From Hyaloscypha bicolor E (lineage: Eukaryota; Ascomycota; Leotiomycetes; Helotiales; Hyaloscyphaceae), in assembly GCF_002865645.1 (NCBI RefSeq), contig NW_020194563.1, forward strand, positions 144,152 through 208,151: a stretch of 64,000 bases of DNA. The letters are read 5' to 3'. The notes under the pieces are model-generated. The model worked only from the letters and a program-made list of their open reading frames with translations. It was not told the DNA's origin and did no database searches. A program made the position numbers and the translations under genes. Shown here in pieces: positions 22,086 through 32,670 of this stretch (position 1 is its first letter; each line of letters opens with the position of its first letter).

Positions 22086-22654
22086 CGCTGGAGTCTTCTA
22101 TCAAACTTTAGACATTAAGGAATATTCAGACGACGCAGTAAGAGGAAAACAACAACAGATGAAGATATTTGAAGAAAGACAAGGCGCGATGAAAGGAAAA
22201 TCGAATCCCAAGGTTGCCCTGTGGCTTGATGATGCAGCACCAGCCTGACTGGTCCACCAGATGGTGAGAGTTTTCAGTCCGCCTTCCGAGACATTCTGAG
22301 AGCTCCCTGGAGACTCGCTGATCACTGGCGCACGCGGAAGGCTTTGCTCACAACTCAAGCAAATCACAGGCCTGGAAAAGAGAGCCCTGGCGGCCGAAGC
22401 TGACCTTGGGCGCCATTGTGATGTGTGGAGATGACCTGCAGCCTGCACTTGGTGGGGCAACCTCCCAATCCCACCCACTGAACTGCAGGTCACCAGGGTC
22501 CAGCACACATCTGACAAGCCACCGACAGAAGCAGTTGCTGCGTGGCAGGCTCCCGGGACTCTGGCGGGACAAGGTTTCGGAGCATACATAAACATGGGGC
22601 CGCATCTGTTGATCGTTGGAGCTGTTTTCGCCCGATCTCTCGACGACGTCCGAC
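22086..22654. promoter_or_regulatory. Divergent intergenic region, PLC-like / SUR7-like genes
   Basis: 569 bp between two outward-reading genes that encode surface or membrane proteins. No TATA box or repeat stands out. Several open frames cross the region but overlap one another on both strands without motifs. Confidence 0.5.
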
Positions 22655-23883
22655 ATGGCGATTACGGATTTCGAGTTCCTGCGGTCTCGGAAGAAAGCGA
22701 AAGCGCAGGATGGAGGTGGGGAGCAGGTCCTCAATGCGACAGATGAGAGGGAGAAAGTTGTTCAGGACGATGGCGCTGCGGCAGTCGCGAATGTAGAGGT
22801 CGACCTCCTTAGGCTCATTCTCTTTTTCGAGCGGAAGCAATGGCGTCTCATCAAGATCTCGAGCTTTTTATACGTGCTTTCATGCATCTTCATGCTCCTC
22901 GTAAGCTCTCTTCTACCTCTTAATATCGTATGCTAATATGCGAATAGGTAGAAATCGGTAACACGCACAACAGGCCTGTCCTACGGGAAAGCTATTTCTT
23001 GAAAATCGACGTCTCGAATATCCTTCCCTCTACCTCCCCTGAGGACGCAATACTCGTGAATTCCATCGCTCGAAGTATTGGAATCCACGACTTTTATCAA
23101 GTTGGGCTGTGGAACTTCTGCGAGGGGTATAACGATGAGTTCGTTCCCCTCCCCTCCACCTACATCACCTAATCTAATCACTTCGCAACAACAGGGGCAT
23201 TACTGATTGTTCCAAACCCAAGAATCTCTGGTGGTTCAACCCCGTGGCAATCATACTTGGCGAGTAAGTGGAAACTGTACCCTTGGCTGTTCTCCCCTTC
23301 AGGAAGATGGCTTACGGCTGATCACCACCACAGACTCCTCTACGGAGCCACAATCGCCCTTCCTTCAAAAATAACCACCATTCTAACACTAATTCGCATC
23401 GTCTCAAACCTAATGTTCAGCTCCTTCCTCTTAAGCATCATCACATCCTTCCTCCTGATCTTCCTCTCACCTCTCGTCCTTCTGTCCCGTTGGTACAGCT
23501 ACCATTTCGTAACCTTCGCATTCATCTCTGGACTCCTTAACTTCATTGCATCAACCACAGCATGTGTCATGTACGTCATATTCCAGAAAGTCATTACTTC
23601 GCAGAAAGAGTTGAATATCAGCGCGAGTTTGGGAGTCAGGATGTTTGTGTTTATGTGGCTGGGCACGGTGTTTAGCATGGCGGGGTGGGCGGTGCATCTC
23701 CATTTGGCGATTGTGAGTCGGAAGAAACATCATGCTACGAGGAGGGAAAGGAGAGAGAGGAAGCGGGAGCGGGAGGGGAAGAGTCCGAGGAGATGTCCTC
23801 AGCTTTCGTTGCCTGGGTTTTGGAGGCGGAGGAGGGAGGCGAGACGATCTGGTGGAGAAGTTGTGGTAATTATTGAGGAGTAG
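22655..23883 (+). CDS. SUR7/PalI-family eisosome-type membrane protein
   Basis: Exons 22655-22900, 22948-23138, 23195-23263 and 23334-23883 give 351 aa. TM1 is SSFLYVLSCIFMLLV. The extracellular loop has the claudin-like pattern of the family (VGLWNFCEGYND, then ITDCSKPKNLWWFNP, two cysteines). Three more spans follow (LMFSSFLLSIITSFLLIFLS, FVTFAFISGLLNFIASTTAC, MFVFMWLGTVFSMAGWAVHL), then a strongly basic cytoplasmic tail rich in RRER/KRERE repeats. Known relatives mark eisosomes/MCC domains of the plasma membrane or act in pH sensing (PalI/Rim9). Which of the two applies cannot be told here. Intron 2 uses a GTTCGT donor. The start ATG at 22655 was chosen as the first ATG of the conserved frame. 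Confidence 0.85.
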
Positions 23884-24724
23884 GATCTTCTAGCTGGGTA
23901 TTTAATGTCCAAGATTTTTTTGGAGAATGACATACTAGTCTCCCTCAGGATCTCTTAGGGAGTGTGACGTGAAGGCAAATTATGACAAATGGCCAAGTGA
24001 TGAATAAGTACCAGCAATCAAGTGGCAAACCCCGCACCAGCAAATCTAGCAATCACCTCCCCTCGGAGACTTCGAAACTTTTCACCGTGACCCCTGAACA
24101 TCGCAAAGGGCCATTGTAGAAAAAAAAGTCATGTCCACAGATTATGTTCATGGGCCCCTATTGAAGGAATAAATGATCTGAGCAGGAATTGCGGACCGAG
24201 TGGCTTTCTAGACAGGATCTCCACTTATTTCGATGTATATACTCGCAAATATTATTACGTGGAAAGATGTCTCCAACACTCGTTGCAATTGCTCACGGGA
24301 AGCATTCAAGAAGAGAGGACCTGAGTCGTTAGCTTCACCATTTTGCACCCTTTCATGGGCGATAAGTGACTCGAGCACCAGTCGGAAAAGGACATCGAAC
24401 AATTCAAAAAGACGTCTACTATTGCACCGCCGCGTCATTGGACAACTCATTCACATTCACATTCGCCAAAATCACTGTGAGAAGCGGACTCAGTGACTCC
24501 TCACTAATCTTTGTTATATGTATGTATGATCAACACGTCGAAACTCGAGATCAAAACTGGACCTAAATGCGAACAACTGTGTATGAAATGAAGAAGAGAT
24601 GATTTGTTTATGTGTTCTTTTATCTATACTAATCGTTTCCTATCTTGTAGGAATGATAAAACTGTGAAGTCTTCCTCTTGCAACAACCTTTGCTAGAGGC
24701 CATTGGACCACTCCCCTCTCACGC
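23884..24724. other. Intergenic, convergent 3' flanks
   Basis: 840 bp between the stop codons of the SUR7-like and tannase genes. It is AT-rich towards 24600 and no gene is recognisable. Confidence 0.5.
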
Positions 24725-26452
24725 TCAAACTTGGGCAACGCACTTCCAGCTACTGCTCGCGTTGACATTCCCGTGCCCAACATACGTCGCCTCAGCAGGA
24801 AACTTGCAGATCGGGCGTTGTCTCAACACCCCCTGACTTGGATCCGTGTCATTGTTCCACTTGGTTGGGATGATATGCTCCGGCGCAACGTCCTTCTCAA
24901 CCCAAGCCATGAGTGCCAAAAGAGCATCGTGTTCGCGATCCCTAGGCCCAGAGAATTAGCACTATGAGAACTTGAGGGAGTTGAGAGCACTGCTGACCCT
25001 CATCCCACATCGAAGGAAGCAACGATTTAATCTGGGAAAACCTTACCTAAACCCCGGGACCCCATACACCCCCCGAATCGTCTGCACGCCGCCCATGTAC
25101 CAAGGCGCGTTCCCAACAGAACCAGAACAATGCTGCATTCCCGGCACCAGAAAGAAACGATAAAAGTCATCTAGATTGATACCTTTGGCGCTCATGTTAT
25201 ACAGATAGTTATTATACAGCAACTCGCTCGCGCCAGTAGGTATCAATCCATCTGCCAAGCCGTGGTAATGCAGAAGTTTCCCTCCTCTCTCGTAAAAGGG
25301 AGAGATGTCGAAGTCCGCTGCGTTGGTGGAACCAGGGTTTAGGGAATCGGCGATCTCAACGACGGAGTAGTTGTACGTTTTCCAGTCCCAGGAAGCATCA
25401 TCGAGGATGTAGTTCTGGACATATGATGTGCCGTAGAGAGACGGGGCGTTCGTCCCATACACGCCGAAAGAACCTGGGATTTGCGCATCGGAGCCGAGCT
25501 CAAAGTTCGGGTATACGAATGTATTATTAATATCTGCTATTGGGCGATGAAGCGCCTCCCATGTTTTGATTTGTTCCGGTGACAGACAAGTGCTAGTGTT
25601 TTGGCCAGGGTGGCAGAGGAGGGCTTGGGGGCGGAAGTTGCACTTCTTGGGGTCCATGATGATGGTATCGAGCACGCCGTCCGAGGCGTCACATTGCCGG
25701 AGGACTTCGTTGCTGATGAGTGGGAACATGGAGTATGGGATGTAGGAAGGGGAGCCTTCGGGGAGGTTAATGATGCCGACTGTGAGCTGCCAAAGCTGTT
25801 GATGGGTTGACCACCAGGCTGGAGCGCCGATTAGGACGCCGTCGAAATCTGAGGGATACTTTTGCACTTCCTTCATGCCTTGTTTGCCGCCTGTTGAGCA
25901 GCCTGCGTAGTAGGAGTAGCATAGTTTTCTGCTGTAATAGGCGCTTGTGAGTTGTTTGCCGAGAACGACGGAGCCGTGCATGGCGCGGTAGCCCCAGTCT
26001 GCTTTTGACTCGGGGTTGTTTAGGGCCCAGGTCATGTCTTGGCCTGTGCTGTTGTGCCCAGTGGAAGTTGAGAGAGTGGCAAAGCCGTAAGGGACGACGG
26101 ACCCCATAGAGAGCCAGTTGATGCCGCCGGAGAAGCCGCCGTTGCCGACAGCGATGAAGCGTTGGTTCCAATCCTCGGGGAGGAAGAGGCCAAACGTGTA
26201 GGATGAAGTTGCTGAAGAGGTAACATTGACTATGACCGCGCAGAGAGCTGGGAGGTTGGTGGCATTGATCGGGTATGCTATGTCTGCTGCTTGGCCGAAG
26301 GAGCCGTTGGCTGGTACGTGATAGGTGCCGAGAGTGGAAGCGTTGGAGGGCAGCACTCTGTTGAAGAATTCATTGTTGCAGTTGTCGTGTGGATGAGCAT
26401 TAATAGTTGACAGTGCAATTGTTATTGCCAGGAGTCTTGAGAGATTCATCAT
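24725..26452 (-). CDS. Tannase / feruloyl esterase family, secreted
   Basis: Two exons (26452-25047, 24941-24725; intron 105 nt) give 540 aa. Signal peptide MMNLSRLLAITIALSTINAH. The catalytic set of the family is visible: nucleophile in GCSTGG (C185-S186), acid at D401 (HYHGLADGLIPTGAS), base in PGMQHCSGS (H441-C442). The two cysteines would form the CS-D-HC bridge. The second exon (REHDALLALMAWVEKDVAPE, IIPTKW, QRPICKFPAEATYVG) completes the expected C-terminus. Known activities are hydrolysis of gallate esters (tannins) or of feruloyl/p-coumaroyl esters in plant wall polysaccharide; sequence alone does not separate them. An ATG 33 codons upstream in frame was rejected because it would bury the signal peptide. 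Predicted to be secreted and glycosylated (many NxT/S). Confidence 0.93.
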
Positions 26453-26571
26453 CTTGAGACGGAAGACAGGTACTCTTCCTTCAGTGAGGATCGAAATGCT
26501 TTCACTCAAACTGAAGATTCGGACCTTCTTTTCCGCGGTTTTGCATCGCAAATTCCAGGGAAAGGTTGGTC

Positions 26572-26579
26572 CTATATAT
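26572..26579 (-). promoter_or_regulatory. TATA box of the tannase gene
   Basis: An ATATATAG-type word on the minus strand, about 120 bp upstream of the chosen start codon. Its spacing supports the 26452 start over the longer upstream ATG, which would leave almost no room for a leader. Confidence 0.5.
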
Positions 26580-27537
26580 GTAGAGGGGCATAGGAAACCT
26601 GATGAGAACTAAGGGAAAAGAGCTAGTTGAGACAATTCCATCATTGTTCGGCTAAACTATGAACATGCCGGGTCTCCCGGTTCTGGAGCAACCTTGACAG
26701 CAATCATTTTTGACAGTAAACAAAGTCTAACAAACAAAAATACTTATGGTGATTGGATGAAGGATGGAGAGGGGAAAAGGATTTTCGCGGTCACTTTTTT
26801 GCAACCCCACCCTTTGCGGAGCAAGAGGCGGGGTACAAAAACACCCCGCAAATGGCCAAGAGATTTAGTCTAGGCGGAATACGGATTTTCTCCAACAGCA
26901 TTGTGTACAGCTTGCATGAATCCGACAGTTTAAAGAATAGTTGACGTTGAAATGAAGCTTACATTATTTGTAACAACAGCAAAGCCGGGATCTTGTAATT
27001 TGCGCTTCAACAACCAAGCAAGATACCCATCCTAAGCGGATATTAAGCTTAAATCTGTTTCAAAAGTGGGAGGAGCCTCTATTCAGGTTCATCAGACTAA
27101 CAAATAAGCGTCATTAGTCCTGGAATCTTACAGGATGTTCGACAACATCCTGTAGGTCTTGGCATGGAGTAATCCCCTGCAGAAGCCACATGGATAAAAC
27201 ATTTTCCATGAGAAAGGCTTGCAACGCGGAAAGGAAAACAAGGAGAATGAGGCGTGAAAATGTTGAGAGCACTCGCTCAGGCAGATATCCATCTCACGGC
27301 AGTTTCATCAGAAGACCTCTCATAAACAAAGCCAATAACTATTCGGCGCCGTATTCGGATTTCCGGCAATAAAAGCGGAACATTATGCCCGCTGCCCCCT
27401 GATAGAGAAACCGTAGGTGGGAACTTAATCCTACAAGCCATCATGTCTCGTGAACTCGTAAAGTCATATCCATATCTCATAACATCGTCAATCATGAATG
27501 TGTCACCCAATTCAGCAAGGCAAACCCCTCAACAACC
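26580..27537. other. Intergenic, about 1 kb
   Basis: No gene is supported. Apart from the perfect hairpin listed separately at 27129-27154, I see only short unlinked open frames. Confidence 0.5.
27129..27154. repeat. Perfect 11-bp inverted repeat with 4-nt loop
   Basis: TACAGGATGTT is followed by CGAC and then its exact complement AACATCCTGTA. It lies in a long intergenic region, about 390 bp beyond the stop codon of the 468-aa gene and 680 bp upstream of the tannase start. It could be a protein-binding palindrome or a relic of a small inverted-repeat element; there is no run of T after it. Confidence 0.7.
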
Positions 27538-28944
27538 CTAAAAAGTCTCTCCAAGGCCACCGCTACTGGCGGTATTATCCCTCTTCCTCGTCGCCAACTT
27601 AGTCCACGGCCTTAACCCTTTCTCCGGCTCCATCGTTCCTCCATTCGGCAAGCAAGCTTCCATCTGCCTGTCTCTCGCAAACCTCAACTGAAAGCCCCAA
27701 AGACTGTTCTTCGCCTCGGCGGTAACACACAGACCTTGCAGCGTATAGAACACTCTCTTGCATCTCCTGATTTCGTCTTGGCGGATTGCTGTGTCAGGCG
27801 GGCCGCTGTCAGGCACGTAGAATGTGGTACCAGAGCTCGTGGTATGCTCTTCTATTTGGCGGAGTTTCGTCTCATCTTTGGGGGGGTTGAGGAAATACGT
27901 GAGAAGCTTCTCGTCGTTGACGGTGTCGTCGAGCATTTGGGTGTGGTATTGGTCGTGTAGAGACGTGAAGCGACCTGCCCAATAGGCGTGTGGCTGTGCG
28001 TTGTAGATGCAGCGAGGGTTCGTGGTGAAGAGGGCTTGTGGTGGGGTCGCGGGTGTGGTGGAGGCCGTTGTTGGTCCTGAAGTTTGGATGAGGGAAGAGA
28101 CGCTCTTTGAGAAGGAATGCTTGGTAGTAAGGTGGTCTCTTGTGGTGATTGATCGAGGTCTTCCACCGCCGTGTGTATTCCGTCTGTTCTCTTCGTTCAA
28201 CAAAGACAGTGAGCGCTCAGCTCTGTGCATAGGACGTTTGCTATTGGTGAAGATAGGGCGAGGGGGAGAGGTTTGTTGGCTTGTAGAGGTTGTAGGGCAA
28301 GACGTGTACGGAACAGTGACGAGGGGGGAAGATGCATTTCGAGGACCCAGGCTGAGTCTTGGGAGGTGGAGCTGGGGACTGTTGATTCGTCGAGTGATGT
28401 CCGTGAAGGCACGCCGGGCTGACGAAATATTGCCAGCTTCAACCTCGGGTCCTGAGGGGAGCGAATGCTTGGGTATGTGTTGACGAGGAGGGCTGCACTG
28501 GTTCATGGTGTATGTAGACCGCAAGCCACTTGGAGTAGGACGGAAGGAGTAATCTGACTGTGGGCACCGTGGCAAGGGAAGAGGCTCTGACATGTTACGG
28601 AGAGGCGAGGAAAGTAGTGTTGCGGAGGAGTTGCGAGCAGCCAATTTTCTCAGATTGGGTGCAGTGTTCGAAGTTGATGGCAGGGCTCTTGCTCGAGTCG
28701 GAGAGATCTCGCCCATCAATCTGTGTGTCCTAGGTTCCGTCTGATTGACCATTGGAGCTCGACCACGATCATCCTCACGTTTGTGTGAGAACGGGGTCAA
28801 GACTCGAGCAGGAAGCTTGAATAGCTGGCGCAGATTCTGGAAGGACCGCCTTGGCGTGAGAGTGTTTTCGTCGTCGAGTCGTTTCGAGTCTCGAGAACGG
28901 AAGGCACCCACAGCGGGAGCCTTCTTTCGAGTGGGACTCGACAT
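27538..28944 (-). CDS. Conserved-looking fungal protein, disordered N-terminus
   Basis: Single exon, 468 aa from MSSPTRKKAPAVGAF. An upstream in-frame ATG would add 25 hydrophobic residues and was not chosen. The first 330 residues are low-complexity and rich in S, T, P and R, with SP/TP sites (SPTRAR, NSPQLHLPRLS) suited to proline-directed kinases. The folded part lies near residues 345-440: IYNAQPHAYWAGRFTSLHDQ, DDTVNDEKLLTYFLNPP, RCKRVFYTLQGLCVTAEAKN and LWGFQLRFARD. I know this YWAGRF..LHDQ layout from uncharacterised Pezizomycotina proteins, but no function is established. There is no signal peptide or membrane span, so it is probably cytosolic or nuclear. Upstream it is about 300 bp from the TANGO2 stop codon. 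Confidence 0.75.
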   Translation of the reverse strand: MSSPTRKKAPAVGAFRSRDSKRLDDENTLTPRRSFQNLRQLFKLPARVLTPFSHKREDDRGRAPMVNQTEPRTHRLMGEISPTRARALPSTSNTAPNLRKLAARNSSATLLSSPLRNMSEPLPLPRCPQSDYSFRPTPSGLRSTYTMNQCSPPRQHIPKHSLPSGPEVEAGNISSARRAFTDITRRINSPQLHLPRLSLGPRNASSPLVTVPYTSCPTTSTSQQTSPPRPIFTNSKRPMHRAERSLSLLNEENRRNTHGGGRPRSITTRDHLTTKHSFSKSVSSLIQTSGPTTASTTPATPPQALFTTNPRCIYNAQPHAYWAGRFTSLHDQYHTQMLDDTVNDEKLLTYFLNPPKDETKLRQIEEHTTSSGTTFYVPDSGPPDTAIRQDEIRRCKRVFYTLQGLCVTAEAKNSLWGFQLRFARDRQMEACLPNGGTMEPEKGLRPWTKLATRKRDNTASSGGLGETF

Positions 28945-29245
28945 TGTTGTTGCAATGATGACAATGGTCTTGATCGAGAGACGAAGTTCGGAGCGGAAAG
29001 GGTATACACAAATTTCCACTTCGGCGATTTTCGATGAAAAGCAGATTCACTTTCTGCTCGGCTGCTGCGCGTCGCTTCTCCTGAACAGGAGCCATCATGT
29101 GCTCTTGGCAAAAGCAACAAATGCAATTTCAGAGCGACTACAAGGGATAGATCAGGAACCATGCCAATTTCTAGGTGCCAGCTTGACACTATGTAAATTC
29201 AAACCCAAATGAAGTCTATGTGGCCTCTGCGGCAAGATCAGCCAT

Positions 29246-30331
29246 CTACAAAACTGCGAGAGGGTGGACTTCGTTTCCCTTACTTTCGCCATTCCATCCC
29301 TCGACCTTGAACTCGAACTTCATGTCTGCTTTCCCCCTCTCTATGGGATTTCCCTCTGCATCCCAGAGCGAGCGCTCTCTGAACGTGACATTTCCTTCCC
29401 AGTCCACCAGTATTATAGTTTGTCTTTGCGTCCCATAGATCCCCGTCATCCCTGGGCTTTGTTCTGGATCCGGTGCTTCTTCCTCCTTCAGCTCCTCCTC
29501 CGAGTCCTCGCATTCTTTGATCCCGTTCGCTGCCACTGCTGTGTTGGCGGATGCGATTGCATCGGCCTTGGGAACCTTTGGTCTTGCTGCATGTCCAATG
29601 GCGGGGATGAAGATGGAATGCCTTAGTTGGTAGATGTACTCCTCGAAGTCCTCTCCCTCCTGTGGGGGGAGGGTATCTGTATCGAGGACGGCATATAATT
29701 TGTCCACCAGCTCCTGCTCTCCCAAGCCACCATCAACGACCTCCTTCACTACCCCCAGCACCTTTTCTCTGCCCATCCGTACCTTTGGCCATGTCTCTGG
29801 ATCCAGGAAAGAAGTATTGCTCAGCCCGTACACTTGGCCCCGTTTCTGTGCAATCCATGGGACATCATCTGGACTCCCTGCACGATTCGATATGATTGCT
29901 AACGGCTCCAATTCATGCTCTGTATCTCTCCGCTTCCTCAACTTCCCGCAGACGAGGGAGAAGCCGCCAACACCCTTCACTCCCTCGCCCTCCAACAAAT
30001 GATGTACAAATTGTTCCGTGCTTTCGTCCTCTGGGCTTGTCAACCAGGCAGTCACCATCCCTCCTCTGCTCCTTGACCCCATTACTGGATGGTTCGCATC
30101 GTGAGTATCGGTCTCGCGGTAGTTCGTCAGGACAGCGAAGTTGCCCGTTTTCGTGATCCCGAGCCAGGTCCCCCGCTCTTCACGCTGAAGATCCCGAGCG
30201 GAGAGGATTTCCTGGTGATGGGAATGCCACCAATGCGGCCTGCTCGTCGGACGGAGGATGAACTCATCGCGGTTGTCGAGGATGATGAGTGAGTAGGAAG
30301 GATGTGCAGTGGTTACGAGGACGATACACAT
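29246..30331 (-). CDS. TANGO2-like NRDE protein
   Basis: Single exon, 361 aa. The first residue after Met is the cysteine typical of the family (MCIVLVTTAHPSYSLIILDN), directly followed by the NRDE motif (DNRDEFILRPTSRPHWW) that gives the family its alternative name. Further conserved blocks are GTWLGITKTGNFAVLTNYRE, SNRAGSPDDVPWIAQKRGQV with YGLSNTSFLDPETWPKV, and, after an acidic insert, GTQRQTIILVDWEGNVTFRE. Known members (human TANGO2, yeast YGR127W) are linked to Golgi/ER organisation, mitochondrial lipid metabolism and haem handling; biochemical activity is debated. Length and ends look complete. It is divergent from the DP1-like gene. Confidence 0.93.
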   Translation of the reverse strand: MCIVLVTTAHPSYSLIILDNRDEFILRPTSRPHWWHSHHQEILSARDLQREERGTWLGITKTGNFAVLTNYRETDTHDANHPVMGSRSRGGMVTAWLTSPEDESTEQFVHHLLEGEGVKGVGGFSLVCGKLRKRRDTEHELEPLAIISNRAGSPDDVPWIAQKRGQVYGLSNTSFLDPETWPKVRMGREKVLGVVKEVVDGGLGEQELVDKLYAVLDTDTLPPQEGEDFEEYIYQLRHSIFIPAIGHAARPKVPKADAIASANTAVAANGIKECEDSEEELKEEEAPDPEQSPGMTGIYGTQRQTIILVDWEGNVTFRERSLWDAEGNPIERGKADMKFEFKVEGWNGESKGNEVHPLAVL

Positions 30332-31148
30332 GGTCGCTTTGATGTTGCTTGCGGGGGGTTTAGATTGTAGAATAATCAGAAGTTTATCGGTTCAATGTGC
30401 TTTAAAAATGGGGAAGGGAGCGAAGCCATGATGGCAGTGGCATATATAAAGTCTCAAGTACGCATCACCTCGGCCCAGTTTCCTGGGTCAGTATGGCCTG
30501 ATCCGTTGAGAACACGCTGATGTTCGTGCAGAGTTTTGGATGCAGATATCAAGCCACCTCCGCCGCCAGAACTGGACTGACTTTCCCTTCTCCCTGTCTG
30601 CAGCCACAGGGGAGACGATGGTACTAGCCTTACAAGTTACCCTCGGTCCAGCCTTTGCCGGCGCCCGCCCATTTCCAGCTGCAGCTGATCAGGTGCAGGA
30701 ACGCTGCCAGCGCCTGCCCAGACCTCTGGCGTGGGATTCAGGGACGGAGGAATAGAGGAATCCATTATCAACGATCAGAAATATATCCTCAGTCATCGAG
30801 AATGAATAGAGCATTGATACGTGGCCCATTGTCAGTAGACAGATCTCAATGAAGGCTCGAGATTAGGCAGACAAATCGAGCCTCTACAAAGGCGGCAGGA
30901 AGCCCACGAGACCCCAGCCCAGGACAAAGCTGTCAGATAACAAACATCGCTAAGCTCCCGCGAGATCTGCATCATCAAGTTCCCGCCTGAATCGCCGCTG
31001 ACCAGACCCGCTTGCTTCGCTCCTTCACTCCTTCCTTCCGTCCTTTTCAAATAAGACTCCAGGACGACCATTGCGCCGTTCTCCCTAGTATTCCTAGAAC
31101 AATCTCGCACGATCAGCTTGACCTCAAGGGTCAGCGTTGACAGCGACA
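30332..31148. promoter_or_regulatory. Divergent intergenic region TANGO2 / DP1-like
   Basis: 817 bp between two outward-reading genes. A TATATAAA word lies near 30443-30450, about 110 bp upstream of TANGO2 when read on either strand. No gene is seen inside. Confidence 0.45.
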
Positions 31149-32362
31149 ATGTTTGATACATTCGCGACCCTCTTATCGTAAGCTCGATTTACCCCACCAT
31201 ACATCCGTCTTACTCCGAGAGATGGGAATAGCTGCGCGATGTACTGACAGATGCGCAGGTCGATCCCTACCTTCATCTTTCCTGTATTCGCCTCCTACAA
31301 AGCTCTCAAGACCACCGATCCCGCGCTATTGAAGCCATGGCTGATGTACTGGGTCGTACTAGCCTGCGCATTGTGTGTTGAATCCTGGGTCGGCTTCATC
31401 CTCGTCTGGTTCGCACATCTGGTACTCCTTGCTACAGTCCGATTTTAACAATCCGTAGGGTCCCCTTCTATGCTTGGATCCGCCTGGCCTTCCTCTTATA
31501 CCTCATCCTCCCACAAAGCCAAGGTGCTCGCGTCCTCTACCAAACGCACGTCCACCCCTTCCTCCACGACAACGAGCTCGCAATCGACAACTTCATCTCC
31601 TCCGCCCACGACCGCGCCAAAGCAGCCGGAATAACCTACCTCAAAAACATCATCGAACTCATAAAACAACATATCCTCGGCCTACCGCCAAAGGAACCCA
31701 CTCCTCCGCCTACACCATCAACATACAGCTACGCGCAGTCTTTACTCGCCCGCTTCAACCTCCCATCCGCTAGACCTGCGTTCCCATCGAACCCAATCCC
31801 AGGCGCTACAAGCACTGCAAATGATTTCTACGCTCTCCTCGCCAGCGCAGTAAGCGCTGCCACCGGTCCCTCGTCCAGCACACAAGCACGCGACCTCTCG
31901 AACTCAGGAATGTTAATCCCGCCCACCATGGACGGCGAAGAACGCCTCACATTCATCGCCGCCCAGCGCGAGCGCCTCTCCATCCTCCTTTCCGCACTCG
32001 ACAAAGAAGCCTCCAATCTCCAATCCACCTCCTGTGGACCGAAGCAGCGAGTACCATCAATGTTCTTCGATGGCAGCTCAGGCAGTGAGGAAGAAATCGC
32101 TGCTGGTAGTGAGAGGCCGAAGAGCGCGATGAGTGGCCTTAGTACTCGGCGAAGTGAGGCGGATTTCGAGAATATTGATGCCGAGTCTGGGACCGAGGAG
32201 GTTGAGAATACGAGGAGGCGGGTAACGAGGGGCCAGAGTAGTGGGGGCGGTGGTTGGATGCCTTGGAGTTGGGGTGCGAAGGCTGCGGAGGGAAGTGCTG
32301 ATACCGTGATGGCTGGGACGGAGAAGGGGGAGAAGGGGAAGAGTTCGGGTGTCGAGACCTAA
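31149..32362 (+). CDS. TB2/DP1/HVA22 (Yop1/REEP) family protein
   Basis: Exons 31149-31177, 31259-31408 and 31459-32362 (introns 81 and 50 nt) give 360 aa. The N-terminal 110 residues contain the family core: IPTFIFPVFASYKALKTTD, LMYWVVLACALCVESWVGFI and, over the second junction, VPFYAWIRLAFLLYLILPQS, GARVLYQTHVHPFL. The hydrophobic hairpins match ER-shaping REEP/Yop1 proteins. The remaining 230 residues are a polar tail (PKEPTPPPTPSTYSY, MLIPPTMDGEERLTFIAAQR), ending in a Gly/Ser/Lys-rich low-complexity end. This long tail is usual in filamentous fungi and absent from yeast Yop1. Intron 2 uses a GTTCGC donor; the nearby GTACTC donor would break the frame. Predicted role: membrane curvature in tubular ER. 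Confidence 0.9.
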
Positions 32363-32670
32363 CTCCTCATTCTCCCTAGTGATTAATGAACTGTATATGA
32401 TGAATTGGGTTATGGTTATTTTGGCGTTCATTTTGAGACGGAGGGATGGGTGGTAGACGGGGTCTCACGGCTTTGGCTGGGCTTTTACATGGGATGGGAT
32501 GGGTCGGCGATACTGTCACTTTCCTATGGGCGGGCCCCTGGAGGCTTGGATATCGCAGTCTTTACAAGAAGACCAGATCCAATTCTACAATCCGCTAACC
32601 ACTATCACTACCCTTGAGTAATATATACCCTTTCGACTCTCCACCTTTTTGAACTAGGTATAACTGGAGC

